32,478 nucleotides of DNA from Oppiella nova. Its lineage: Eukaryota; Arthropoda; Arachnida; Sarcoptiformes; Oppiidae. Shown piece by piece: positions 1 to 10,289 of this stretch. The notes below the pieces were generated by a model. It was not told the origin of the DNA. It saw only the letters and a program-made list of their open reading frames with translations, and ran no database searches. Location of the stretch: positions 1 to 32,478 of the forward strand of contig CAJPVJ010000204.1 of NCBI GenBank assembly GCA_905397405.1, in the 5' to 3' direction. The translations under genes were made by a program, and so were the position numbers. Each line of letters begins with the position of its first letter. Position 1 is the first letter of the stretch.

Positions 1-818
1 GTATTTACATAATATTAAGTATGGGTCGATATAATTATGGTCTTAAACACAGATTTTTCATAAGAAATCACAATTCAGCTCAAAGTCATCCCAAAAAGCA
101 ATATTTCACTTAATTGCTATCAATTGCTGGTTAAGCACTAATAGTACTAATAGTTAGTCGAGTAGTGTCTCGTCTATACTACTTATCTCAACATTCAGAC
201 CCATTGCTGAAAACCACAATTTTATTTATAAAAAATATATTTCATGAAATCATTTCATTATAAAAATTATTACAAAAAAGCATTTAATACATAAAGATAG
301 TTTTCTATCATTTTTATGATGTTGGTATTAAATAATTGATGTGTCATTTTATTAGCCATAAAGAATTTTGTTAATAAATATCGTATTTCACTGTACGATA
401 TTATATATTATGTTCATTTCGTTTGTATTATATTTTACGAGATGTGTTTTAGACATAAGTGAACTACTGGTGCCCACTATCATTTTACTGGTGCTATTGA
501 ACTTTCTAAATGAAGTTGTTTATTAAATTAATCAAAATTATTCTTAATTGCAATTTGATATCTAATAATGAACTAATTATTAGTTTAACATTAATTCCTA
601 AATATTAATTTTGAAAATAAGTGTATACAGTAGAATGAAAAATAATTTTATTGGTACTAAAACATACATAATACACAACATAAAAGATTAATCTAATTTA
701 TGTTTATATTTAGTAATAAAGACTCTAATACAAAGTATAAGTATATAATTTTTCAAATACATCTTGCATAATTGTTTTATCATATTAGTTAGTCGATCAT
801 TTAATATTTATTTCAAAA

Positions 819-888
819 ATTAAAAATAAAGGTTTGTCTAAATTTATGCATCAAAATTTTATGTAATGTTATTGTCCGTAAGTGAAGT

Positions 889-890
<2 letters not shown>
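819..890 (+). repeat. 72-bp direct repeat, copy 1
   Basis: These 72 bases are identical to 2495-2566. Both copies run directly into a (GA)n tract at the same base. Outside the identical core, the left flanks share GATCATT and then diverge by small indels. On the right, both copies show ATCAATATA shortly after the GA run. This looks like a dispersed repeat or local duplication about 1.7 kb apart. Confidence 0.9.

Positions 891-925
<35 letters not shown>
891..925 (+). repeat. (GA)n microsatellite
   Basis: An uninterrupted GA run of about 17 units, directly abutting repeat copy 1. Confidence 0.97.
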
Positions 926-926
<1 letters not shown>

Positions 927-1986
927 ATCAATATATTACTGTATGTGTGAATAGTGACTGGAATAACAAATATAGAAACCAAAATGTTATCAAATAAATT
1001 ATATACTTTGAAAGAGTAGACATTACCTAACAGTATAGTGTTTACAAACCATTCCCCCGACGACCAGATTATCGATAGAAATGCGAAATTTTATCTAATA
1101 TTAGGTGAAACGAGAGACCAGTTTTTAAGAGACACACAGAGAATATGAAATGAATGGAAAGTAATTTTTTCTCATTTTTCATTCACTACTTCCCTTAAGT
1201 CTAGCCTATAGTCTAAAGGTCTGTATTTTGTAACTCTTTTGTTGTTTATGTAATGCAATGTTTGATAAAATAAGTTTAATTTAAAAGTGTAATGAACACA
1301 ACTTTCTATATATTAAACTACTGTATAATCTCTTTAGGATTTAAATTCTCAAAGGTTTCTACTTTATAAACGGCATACAGTATAACTTACACTATACACA
1401 CGAATCAGTATATTATATTACCTTAATGTTATTTTGGATTTATTAATTGTTTAACTAATATTATATACAAATATTTATAATACATTAATTTATTAAGTAA
1501 AGTTTAAATAAATAAATGTTAATATTAAATTTTATCAGTTTTAAATATTATACAGAGAAAAATATTTGTTGATATAATCGTATCAAACAAATAATGTTTA
1601 CAAAAAAGCTATTGTTTAGTAATTCTCCAATGGTTTTAAATTTTATTTTAAGAAATTTCTTTGAAATAATTCTCTAAATATTTATTTTTGTCTGTTTTTA
1701 GTTTGATATAGACTTCTATTTTTATTAAATGATTTTTTTTGTTTATTTGAAAACATTTGAAAAATATAAGTTAATTTAGATTAACTTGAAAAGAAAGCTT
1801 GTATACCATTTCTATATAAAACCAAGTATCTATATAATACAAGTCTTGTAATGTTTTGGCTTCACTTAAATGTCTTGTTGTGAACACAACTACTGTACCT
1901 CATAAAAGTCAACAATATCTATATATTTATTTTAAATTAATAAACACTCCAAAATCACTTACCTTTTCATTTCACTTTATCTATCA

Positions 1987-2013
1987 TTATAACTTATAAT
2001 TTATAAGTTATAA
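1987..2013. repeat. 13-bp inverted repeat with 1-nt spacer
   Basis: TTATAACTTATAA at 1987-1999 is followed by one T and then its exact reverse complement at 2001-2013. It is AT-only apart from one C/G pair. It could form a cruciform or be a relic of a small inverted-repeat element; no function is evident. Confidence 0.85.
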
Positions 2014-2371
2014 ACATACTATATGTTGCATATAAAATAATGTAATAATACTGTATAAACACATTATAGTTTTTATTATACAAAGTATACACACATGTAG
2101 TTTGAAATTTTTATATAATGTTAATTTTAGATGATAAAAGTTTTGTTTTAATTTTTATATTTTTAACAAAACTAAATCAATTTTATTTATTTATTATTTA
2201 ATGTGAGGCTATGAATATAGGAAATAATGTAAAATTAAGATATATCCATTCAATGTCTGTTCTCTTATATAAAATGATGTCTTTTTATTATTTCTTAAGT
2301 GAGCTTTGTTTGGATTAGCGGCCAATCATTTTTTGGACAAAATATTGATATCAATCTAATAATTCTCTTAC

Positions 2372-2399
2372 AGAGAGAGAGAGGAGAGAGAGAGAGAGA
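2372..2399 (+). repeat. (GA)n microsatellite, interrupted
   Basis: A GA run with one GAGG interruption at about 2383. Its flanks do not resemble those of the tracts at 891 and 2567. Confidence 0.95.
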
Positions 2400-2494
2400 T
2401 TAATATTTTAAAGCCATTCAGACAAGAGAAAATTGGTTGGAAAACAAATAATTTATCCAATTATTTATTTTGGTGATCATTATTCTTGTTAAAT

Positions 2495-2564
2495 ATTAAA
2501 AATAAAGGTTTGTCTAAATTTATGCATCAAAATTTTATGTAATGTTATTGTCCGTAAGTGAAGT

Positions 2565-2566
<2 letters not shown>
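2495..2566 (+). repeat. 72-bp direct repeat, copy 2
   Basis: Identical base for base to 819-890 and again followed immediately by (GA)n. The right flank is longer here: the block GAGTAGTGACTT at about 2685 resembles GAATAGTGACT at about 951, which suggests that copy 1 lost internal sequence or that copy 2 gained some. Confidence 0.9.

Positions 2567-2607
<41 letters not shown>
2567..2607 (+). repeat. (GA)n microsatellite
   Basis: A perfect GA run to 2601, then GCGAGAG. It abuts repeat copy 2 at the same junction base as the tract at 891. Confidence 0.95.
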
Positions 2608-4534
2608 CGCTATGGAATCAATATAAGAATCAAGAGATAATATGAATGGTCGGACAAATGGACAAAACTATGATAGCGCCCATTGAGTAGTGACTTCAGT
2701 TCTAAGACAAACACAATAACAGTGAGTACTTTGTGTCTAAATTCATGTATTTTTTGGGAATAACAACGAATACAATAATAGATTCAATGATACGAAACAA
2801 ATCAATTGCAGTCTAAATGAAAGGACGGTTACTATAGTATAGCCAGAAAGTGATGGGAAGACTAAAAGTGAATGAGTATTGGAGTCGATGTGTGAGTGAG
2901 TGAATGGGAAGGGAGTGATAGACAGTTGTAGGCATTGAACCCAAACTTGTGGAACAGTATTGTTAAGTGTAAATACAGATACAGTATGAATAGGACTAAC
3001 AATAAAAGCTAATATTATTTTATTTAATAAACGCATTTCGAGAGACACTGTAAGTAATCCTTATTAACTAAAACTAAAACTTTTTATTTTGATATTGAAT
3101 TTCATTTCAATTTCTAATCAAACGAATCGTTTCATTACTTTTATGACACATAACAGGATTACAAGACATTTCTTCAATACATTACAGGATTTAATACTGA
3201 ATCCATGGGTTTCTCTAAACTATACGTTTGTTAGTATAATTACAATATGTAATGCCTTATGAGTGACAGCACTGGGAGTTAAATAATATGACACTCCTCT
3301 GGATTTTATTTAGGAATAGTTTTATGCAAATTAGAGAAATGCTGTTTAATCTCCTGTTAAAACAAATTAAACACAAAACTTGTGATCCGTTGAGGAGAAA
3401 ATTGCTTAATATATTTTTTGAATATGTTATCCAAATATCTAATAATTTTTAGAATAATTCTAATTAATTATATAATTCTTATCAAAATTCGACATTAAAG
3501 TCAGTTTACAATGTGTTACTTTTACATGTGAGAATTATGAAATAAAAACGTGATTTTAGATTTTAGATAATGTATGCAAATCTTAGGTTTGAGTCATACT
3601 TATACTGTATTCACATAAATAATTAATGAATTAAAAGCAAAGTTTATCAAAAAGATGACAAGTCTTGTTATCACAAGATATGTTCAAACATTGTTCACGA
3701 CATTCACTCTTGAGATGACATTTACAACACATTTACATGTATTGTTGTAATAGACATATAACTGAAACTTTTCATTTTAAACAAATGATTCAATTCCATT
3801 GATAACTTACATTTAAATTCCTTCCAAAGTATCTCAAAATTAATGAAAATATTGTGTATTTAATATAATTTTATAATAACAAACTGTGTAAAACTTACAT
3901 TTAAGTAATTATTGATTTGAAATTATCATGAAAAGGAAATTTACTTGAGTTATAGTATATTGAAGGACTCAAACTATAAACTATCTAATTTATAAACAAA
4001 CTCAATGTAACCCAAAGCACAAAATAGAGAGAAAACAAAGATTTAAAACGAGACTAATTTATGCACTCAATTGAATAGCTATAATAAAACACATTTAGTG
4101 AAAGCCATTTAGAGATAAACATTTAAATTCATTTAAAGCTTTAAATAATATAATTTAGAAAATAAAACAACCTATGAAAAATCCTAAACTTATTTTTCAT
4201 ATAATTTAAGACTCACTTTAAAATAATATTTGGTTCACAACTAATGGGTTACCATTTTAGAGGCAAGCAATCAGTTTAATGAAGTATAGATAAACATTTA
4301 TTACACATTTATTTGGTATATATAATAAAACTTAATGATTAAATGCAAACGACATCGACAGACAAAATATTTATTTCTATTTAAACTTTATTTGAAAGAG
4401 AGTTAATGTCTTCATAAAGAGTTTGAATATATGATAACAAAACAGTTGAAACTCATTGCAATCAATTTTATTTGTGTGAAAATTGAGTTCATAATACATT
4501 TTAGCCAATAAATATGTTTTTCATTTTCGAGACA

Positions 4535-4540
4535 TTTATT
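4535..4540 (-). terminator. Putative polyadenylation signal of the cyclase gene
   Basis: AATAAA on the minus strand, about 110 bases beyond the TAA stop at 4649-4651. It is the nearest canonical hexamer downstream, but such hexamers are common by chance in DNA this AT-rich. Confidence 0.4.
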
Positions 4541-4648
4541 GTATTAATAATCAATTGTATGAAACATTTGTGTATTTAGTAAACATCAAATCAATGGTTT
4601 GCTGTAATAATAATAGATCTAATGTTTTCACATAAAAGATGCGATAAT

Positions 4649-6476
4649 TTAAGAGATAATATATCTTAATGTTACAAATGATGCCAACAGTGAGAGCATG
4701 AAAGCCAGCGATAAATTGGGCGCACATTTGGCTGAAATGGATGTGTGTTTGGCATCGATCCGTGCGATTACGGTGACAGACGTACCGCTCGCCCCCTCTA
4801 TTTTGAGGGGCAATAGTGTCAGTGAAGACCCAATGGCCGGCAGTTTATGAATGGTTTGCGCAATATTTTCTAATAGATATATATTCTTGGCGTTCAATAT
4901 CTGGTGAGACTTATACTGTTTGCTCTGTCCGTGATCTATACTCGGACTGTCGATACCAATGCCCACAATCTGCCGGTTGTCGACAATCCATTGGGCGGCC
5001 GAGGGATGTACTCCTGGGAAGTGCAGTAACGGTATCTCTTTGGTCTCCGTTCCGAAGTACTCTAACTTTTTAGGCCAAAACCGGGCCCAACCCGTGCGCA
5101 CTAATATGACTGAGTTGTCTGGTATTTGTCCATTCATTTTCTCCCATGAATGTATATCATCGACACTCAGCTCGTAGTCACGGGTGGCCACAGACTGGGC
5201 CACCACATCGATCACAGCCACCGGTCTGTCCACTAAGTTTATTATTGGTATGTCTGCCACCGACCACTTTCCCCGAGAAAAATGACATGGGGCATCTACA
5301 CAAATTGCATATTTCATTATTATGACAACTTTCCAAAATAATAATTCATTAAAATTGTGTGTTTATATTACAATTTGCAATAATTTCTATTCATTTAATT
5401 TGATATTTTTATATAACTTTATACAAAATACTTATTATTAATATGTATTAATATATATATAAGTTATTACCGAACACTGTATGAATTAAGTTAGTTATAG
5501 AGGTTAGACATGTTCTGAAGGAAAGTTTATTAAATAAAGTGTGATTGAGTACAACAAACCTAAATGAGTGCCCGTATGTGTGGCCATATATATTTCATCC
5601 GACTGTATCCTACAATCAAAACAAATATACTCAATATTAACTGACATTTGAGTGAATATTAAAATAATTACGAAATGTGTTATAAGGGGAATGTTTTCTT
5701 AATATTTCATTTAAGAGGAAAATTATATGAAATTCTAGCAAAATGTGTGCAAAAAATCAATTCACTGTTTAAAGGAAAGACTGAAATACTCTTTGAAATA
5801 AAGGAATGAAATTTTTTTTATAAGTTTATAGAAAAAATTTAGATTAAATTTACTGTCATTTAAAAGACAGTTGGAAAATGTATTGTAAGGCTAACACATC
5901 TGTCAATTTGTTTTTGAATTTCCAAACAAATATTTTTCATCTCAATGGTAGACACAGTCAGCGATGACTGTCTATTCAAATGCAAACAAAATCAAAATAA
6001 TAAGTTTCTCTGCTTTTTATTTGCAATTGAAAAAAGTTAGCATAAAATTCATGAATTGCTGGCGAATTGTGTAAAGAATTATTTGATGAAAGGATGAGTG
6101 GGAGAGCGGAGGGCGCAGAGGAAAGGCATGAAAATGTATTTGAGATATAAATAACTTTCATATAATAATAGTAAAAGTATTGCATTGTATTTGTTGGCCA
6201 ATACTATTATACACTCTTAATATACTGTTAGTTAAACTGAAGTTATTGTTGAGAAATGTAGACAAATGTATACCAAATGTTGGTCTCCCCTCGTCTGACG
6301 GTTCCGTTTTGAGTGACTCTGAGCTCGAAATCTCTGGCTTCTGGCCAATGGAGGGTTTGGCTGTTAAGGGGATGACTTAAATCCACTATTGATTCAGCGT
6401 TTGTCGCATCGCATCCGACTGATGGACCGATTAGTAGCCAAACGGCTCTTATTAGCATTACTATCACTATTGACAT
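4649..6476 (-). CDS. Secreted cyclase-family hydrolase (kynurenine formamidase/isatin hydrolase-like), three exons
   Basis: Joining 6274-6476, 5560-5609 and 4649-5295 gives 299 residues. This is the metal-dependent cyclase/KynB family, whose members hydrolyse N-formylkynurenine, isatin or related amides; the substrate here is unknown. Residues 1-22 form a hydrophobic signal peptide (MSIVIVMLIRAVWLLI...). VDLSHPL at 31-37 is the usual family opening. H79, H83, D85 and H89 make up the exact HxGTHxDxPxH metal-binding motif. RTGW (151-154), FPGV (177-180), GIDSPSIDHG (198-207), the H215...E227 pair and PLKIEGASG (247-255) follow in the family order. The tail at 279-294 is hydrophobic and ends RYIIS, so the enzyme may be GPI-anchored or membrane-tethered. 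The start is the first ATG after an in-frame TAG; an upstream TTG adds only 14 codons. Length is normal or slightly long for the family because of the signal and tail. The family call is strong; substrate and localisation are inferred. Confidence 0.92.
5296..5559 (-). other. Intron 2 of the cyclase gene
   Basis: 264 bases, starting GTTTGT and ending TTTGTGTAG on the minus strand. It interrupts the aspartate codon (G|AT) of the metal-binding motif. An open frame runs through the 3' splice site, so a naive ORF call begins with seven intron-derived residues (MKYAICV) that are not part of the protein. Confidence 0.88.
5560..5609 (-). other. 50-nt micro-exon 2 of the cyclase gene
   Basis: The exon lies between TTGATTGTAG and GTTTGTTG on the minus strand. 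It supplies the last base of W68, sixteen codons reading IQSDEIYMATHTGTHL, and the first base of D85. The phases match exon 1 (two bases left over) and exon 3 (two bases needed) exactly. The encoded residues are the first half of the family's metal site, which independently supports the exon. Confidence 0.93.
5610..6273 (-). other. Intron 1 of the cyclase gene
   Basis: 664 bases, starting GTATAC and ending GATTGTAG on the minus strand. The body is AT-rich, with a hairpin ACAGTCA-GCGA-TGACTGT at about 5956-5973 and a G-rich patch around 6090-6125. I see no gene inside it. Confidence 0.88.
5956..5973. repeat. Small hairpin inside intron 1
   Basis: ACAGTCA and TGACTGT form a 7-bp stem around GCGA. 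The core GTCAGCGATGACT recurs at about 19577-19589, where the outer stem is not kept. It is probably a fragment of a degenerate repeat. Confidence 0.5.
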
Positions 6477-7370
6477 CTTAATGGTAATGATGATCACAAC
6501 CAATACTATTACACACAATCTCTATCACCGAAACGAAAACTCAATTAAAACTCCACTAAAGACTTACTGATCACAAGTCCAACAAACACTCAATTTTTTG
6601 TTTCTTTTAACTCCACTTTGATTGGGATTTATATTCACGTTGTGTTCATACGATTTACACAAAAACACAAATACAGTATTATTATCATTCAAATAAGACT
6701 ACACTTTATGGGTGTGCTATAAATGCAAAAATAGTTTATATTATTTGCCAAAACACACCAAATTCCTAAACTATTGCTTATGTGTTGTCTTTGGCATCGA
6801 TTATGTGATTGAGTCTCGTTTTTCACAAACACTTTAATACTTATTGAATGGACAGCAATACTATTGATGCAAAAAACACATGGAAACACACTTTGATAGT
6901 TGACGACTCTTTAATACTCAAATACTTTGGACACAAACACCAAATATTATTATTATTCTCTCGTCTAATGCAAACCAAACATGTGTTCACTTAAGCCCTA
7001 ATATCAGCCAAACTTTGAGCCACCATTTGGTAACTTATATGATATAATAGTATGTGTTTTGCGAGTGAATGGAGTGGTGTGTTGGGAATGCCTCTGGCAC
7101 TCGGCTTATAAATATGTTTTGGTAGGACCTGTATGTCTGTATCCCTCCTTTTCGAGCCAAAGAAAAAATCAGGTTTTGCGCCAACTTTTATGCCACACTT
7201 TTCATCATTTCTCTTATACTAGAGTCTTGTAAACGGTTTGTCAGCTTTTTGTCGATTCAAAGTCAAGGCTGGAGTCCGTATCGAATGGAGTGTGTGAGCG
7301 AAGGGCACAAAGCAATCATCCCTTCAAAGCCCTGTCTCTCCTCTCCTCTACCTTTTACTTACCTTTTCCT
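6477..7370 (-). promoter_or_regulatory. Probable 5' untranslated and promoter region of the cyclase gene
   Basis: This region upstream of the cyclase start is visibly less AT-extreme than the flanks, especially 7050-7350. On the minus strand there are two GTAAGT splice-donor matches, at 6562-6567 (after GATCA) and 7357-7362 (after AAAAG, a near-consensus donor). A TTTATAAG element lies at about 7106-7113. A non-coding first exon spliced to near the start codon is therefore possible, for example from the 6562 donor to the TTAAG that directly precedes the ATG. None of this can be settled without transcripts. Confidence 0.35.
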
Positions 7371-9758
7371 CTAATCTTATTATTTATGATCAATTATTTT
7401 CTGTCACTTCTTTCGTATCATTGCATAAAATACACAAATATTTAGTTAACGTTATTGTAGGCAACGATTCATTAAATATTCACTTCTTTTCTGGTTTTTT
7501 GGTTTTTTGTGTGAAAATAAATTATAATCATTTGAATCATATTTTATGTTGTCTTTGAGTTTCACACATAACTAAACGCAATTATTTTCTTTTCATAAGC
7601 AAAATGATAAAAATATAACGAACTAAGAAAAGGTTACTGTATTGACTTTATATTTCAGTCAATATTTTAGTCCCATATATTTTATGTTTTAAAAATAATG
7701 AGCAAAAATGGCTTAATTTTTCTAAATTATAATCTTTTTTTATTTTCATATTAAGTGATACGCTATAATAAAAAAAGGAAAACTTGACGCAATGATAATC
7801 CTATAAACAAATCAATACTAAGTTTACATGAAATGTTTCTTTATACTGTATTTATTATTATATAAATTATATAAGACTGATGTGAATCTGGAAGTGAAAT
7901 AAACGTCTGATAAATACAAAGATAAAAATTAGCTTAAATTTAGAATATAATATATTTGAGAATCAATTTATAAAGAGTTATTAAATTGATTAATGGTTTT
8001 CCAAAATGAGTTATAATTAACTAAAGAATAGTAATAATAATTAGGACTTAATTTGACCCAATTCTCAAAAACTTAACTTTTATTTTTCAAATGATTGGGT
8101 TATTGGGATTAATCTGGAATATTTAATGATTATTCACTTGAATATTGAGATAATTTAAAATTATTTGTATGTTTGGTGTCAGAGACAGACACTGATGAGC
8201 GAAATAAATGGTTTTCATAAAATTCTTAAATATATTCTCACAATAGTTAAGAACATAATTAATGGCATAAAATAAAGTTCTCCTTTAAATTATTATCTTA
8301 GAAGTACAGCAAATGTTTTAAGGATTTCATAAATTCAAATCAAAATTTAATTTTTTAATTTTAGCACAAATAAGTTTTAGGTCTTATATTTTAGATGAAC
8401 AGCATATGAGTACAATATATTAAAATAATGGCCTTTAAAATGTAATCTTTTAAAAACATTTCTGCAAACATTTAATTAATATAATTATAATTAAATTTAT
8501 ACTTAAATTACTCTTCATTTCTCATTCAAATTCTGTATAATTAATATAATTATAATGAAAATTCATTTTAATTGTTTTAAAATTTAGGTATACATTACAG
8601 TAGATATAAGATGTTATAAATAGATGACATAGAATTGAATCAATTGTCTAAATATTTGTTTAGTATTTCTTTGTCTTTTGACAAATAAAAACTCATTCAA
8701 TGTCTCTCATGTGAAAAGCATTTGTCTTCACTCTTATGAAACAATACGAATAAAATAAGTGTCATTTGAATCAATTGTTTTCATTATTACTAAAATTACA
8801 CAATTTTATGTCATTTGAATTCATTTAATGCTAAACATAAACCTTGTTTACATGTTTTAACCAACTGGAAGGGAAGGGAGAATTGCACAGTTACCAAATT
8901 ACTATAGATTACTGTACTATTACTATTACAGTATACTGTATAGTATACAGTGTATACAGTACTGTTATATTTCTAGTACGGTATACTGTACCTTGTTATA
9001 ACTTAGTACCAAAATTTGACAATATTTTATACTTAAGTTTACTAATAAATTTATAATTTTACCTTTTAAATTTTTAAACATTCAGTCTATTTACTGTATA
9101 ATGATTCAAAGCATTTATTTCTTATTATAACTTCTCTCTCGACAATTCATGGATGCATTAAAATTCCTGAAGAGTTTATACCTTAAAGATAAGTATCAAA
9201 AATGTTGTCTCAATAGATATCTTATTAAAAAATAGTTCTCAAAGGCATTCAAATACAGTGTTTTTATTTCTATATCATTAAAGCAAAACATTATTCTTAA
9301 TAAAAGCGAGTCTTATCTGACTGTAAATACAAAATATTTCAAATCAAATTCAATTTAACACTTAAATTCTGTAGTCATATGAACAGTATATGATTATATG
9401 ATATAAGTTTTGAGATAAAAACAGATCATTTAAAGATTGTCTTATAATTGGAGTGAAAAATCTCATAAATAATTGAGAGTGGATTTGAGTCAATATAATG
9501 GGAGAACATCTAACAGATGCCAACATTTCTTGTCTAACATTCACTCCAATCTGAATGCACCTAGCTTACCTTATATTCATTTATATAACTTTTACATTCA
9601 TGATCAATTAATAGACATTTGTTTGCTATAAATCGATTCAAATGCATAAACTTACTCTAATACATCAATAATTGATTCATCAACAATTATTGTACCAAGA
9701 TAACATTTCATATTGATTTCACACAAATAAATGCACTAGTTCAAATTATTCATCCTTT
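7371..9758. other. AT-rich intergenic spacer between divergent genes
   Basis: No gene seen. It contains a 17-bp direct repeat (ATTAATATAATTATAAT-like) near 8474-8491 and 8538-8554, and a dense cluster of TACTGTA/TACAGTA palindromes at 8911-8998. Open frames at 8844-9056 and 9362-9544 are short, AT-rich and unlike any family I know. Confidence 0.65.
8911..8998. repeat. Cluster of TACTGTA/TACAGTA palindromes
   Basis: Overlapping copies of TACTGTA, GTATAC and their complements, including the 14-bp perfect palindrome TACAGTATACTGTA at 8927-8940. Similar clusters occur elsewhere in the window (near 12.66, 15.4-15.6, 16.0 and 20.3 kb). Confidence 0.8.
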
Positions 9759-9764
9759 TATATA
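9759..9764 (+). promoter_or_regulatory. Possible TATA element upstream of the HP1 gene
   Basis: TATATA in a CCTTTTATATAGG context, about 530 bases before the HP1 start codon and about 85 before the GC-richer leader begins. It is the only TATA-like element near a composition boundary here. TATA-like strings are abundant in this sequence, so this is weak. Confidence 0.2.
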
Positions 9765-9843
9765 GGTGTAAGCTTACAATTGAAATCTAGTGAATGAATG
9801 ACAATTGAAATTGTAATCATTGTATTGACTGACTGTACACCAA

Positions 9844-10289
9844 ATGAATCACTCAATTGTGGACACCGTTTGCAATGCATTTAAAGTGAGCGCCAAATGC
9901 TATATAATTGTGCGAACGACCAATAGATTCAGTCAACATGAGATCGATACGATAGAGGGAAACAGTAGACAATGCTATGCTATGGCAGTCAACGAGTCAA
10001 TGGCAACACAAACACACCGCCAATGCATACATTGTGCGAGTATTGCATGGATTGCGTCAACAAATATACAAATATTCACTCATATGTCGTCTCTGTTGTC
10101 GTATACCGTCTATCAGTGTATCACTCATTCACTCCCATTGTGGCCATCGATGCCATCCTATGTTGTCTCAAGTGTCACACCATTCATCCCGCACATCCCG
10201 CACATCCCGCACATCCCGCACATCCCAATGCACACCTTCTCCTCATAAACCCCTCCCGACCACCACTTGACGTGACAATCGCTCCCAAT
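9844..10289 (+). other. GC-richer leader region of the HP1 gene, probably 5' UTR
   Basis: Composition changes here well before the HP1 start. All three forward frames stay open for 97 codons or more, which reflects few stops rather than a clear protein. The frame continuous with HP1 is open from an ATG at 9972. It would add 106 residues, including Cys pairs (CEYC, CCLKC) and a repeated HPA tripeptide from the 9-bp tandem repeat. No recognised domain appears, and HP1 proteins normally begin shortly before the chromodomain, so I treat this as untranslated leader or upstream ORF sequence, with an N-terminal extension as the alternative. Confidence 0.5.
10183..10227 (+). repeat. 9-bp tandem repeat in the HP1 leader
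   Basis: Four copies of CACATCCCG at 10192-10227 (the last ends in A), preceded by one diverged copy, TTCATCCCG. The unit is a multiple of three, so it adds no frameshift. It is likely to vary in copy number between individuals. Confidence 0.93.

Larger units (their letters stand above)
1..4534. other. AT-rich non-coding stretch
   Basis: This stretch is A/T-dominated, with frequent stops in all frames and no protein I recognise. It holds three GA microsatellites (891-925, 2372-2399, 2567-2607), a 72-bp perfect direct duplication (819-890 and 2495-2566) and a 27-bp near-perfect palindrome (1987-2013). A slightly more G-rich patch around 2600-2990 lies just right of the third GA tract; it is purine-rich on the plus strand and has no domain-like translation. 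The end is set at the putative polyadenylation signal of the minus-strand gene that follows. Confidence 0.7.

Noticed and set aside
2743-3048. Minus-strand open frame of about 100 codons with a hydrophobic start
   Set aside because: It opens at GTG, its first ATG is four codons in, and the protein is low in complexity with no domain I recognise. The G-rich patch on the plus strand beside a GA tract explains the absence of stops.
4816-5177. Plus-strand open frames over the cyclase exon
   Set aside because: They are antisense shadows of the GC-richer coding exon; the minus frame matches the cyclase family over its whole length.
9844-10248. 134-codon open frame before HP1
   Set aside because: It overlaps two other open forward frames, has no recognisable domain and ends in repeat-encoded residues. 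It is at most an upstream ORF.
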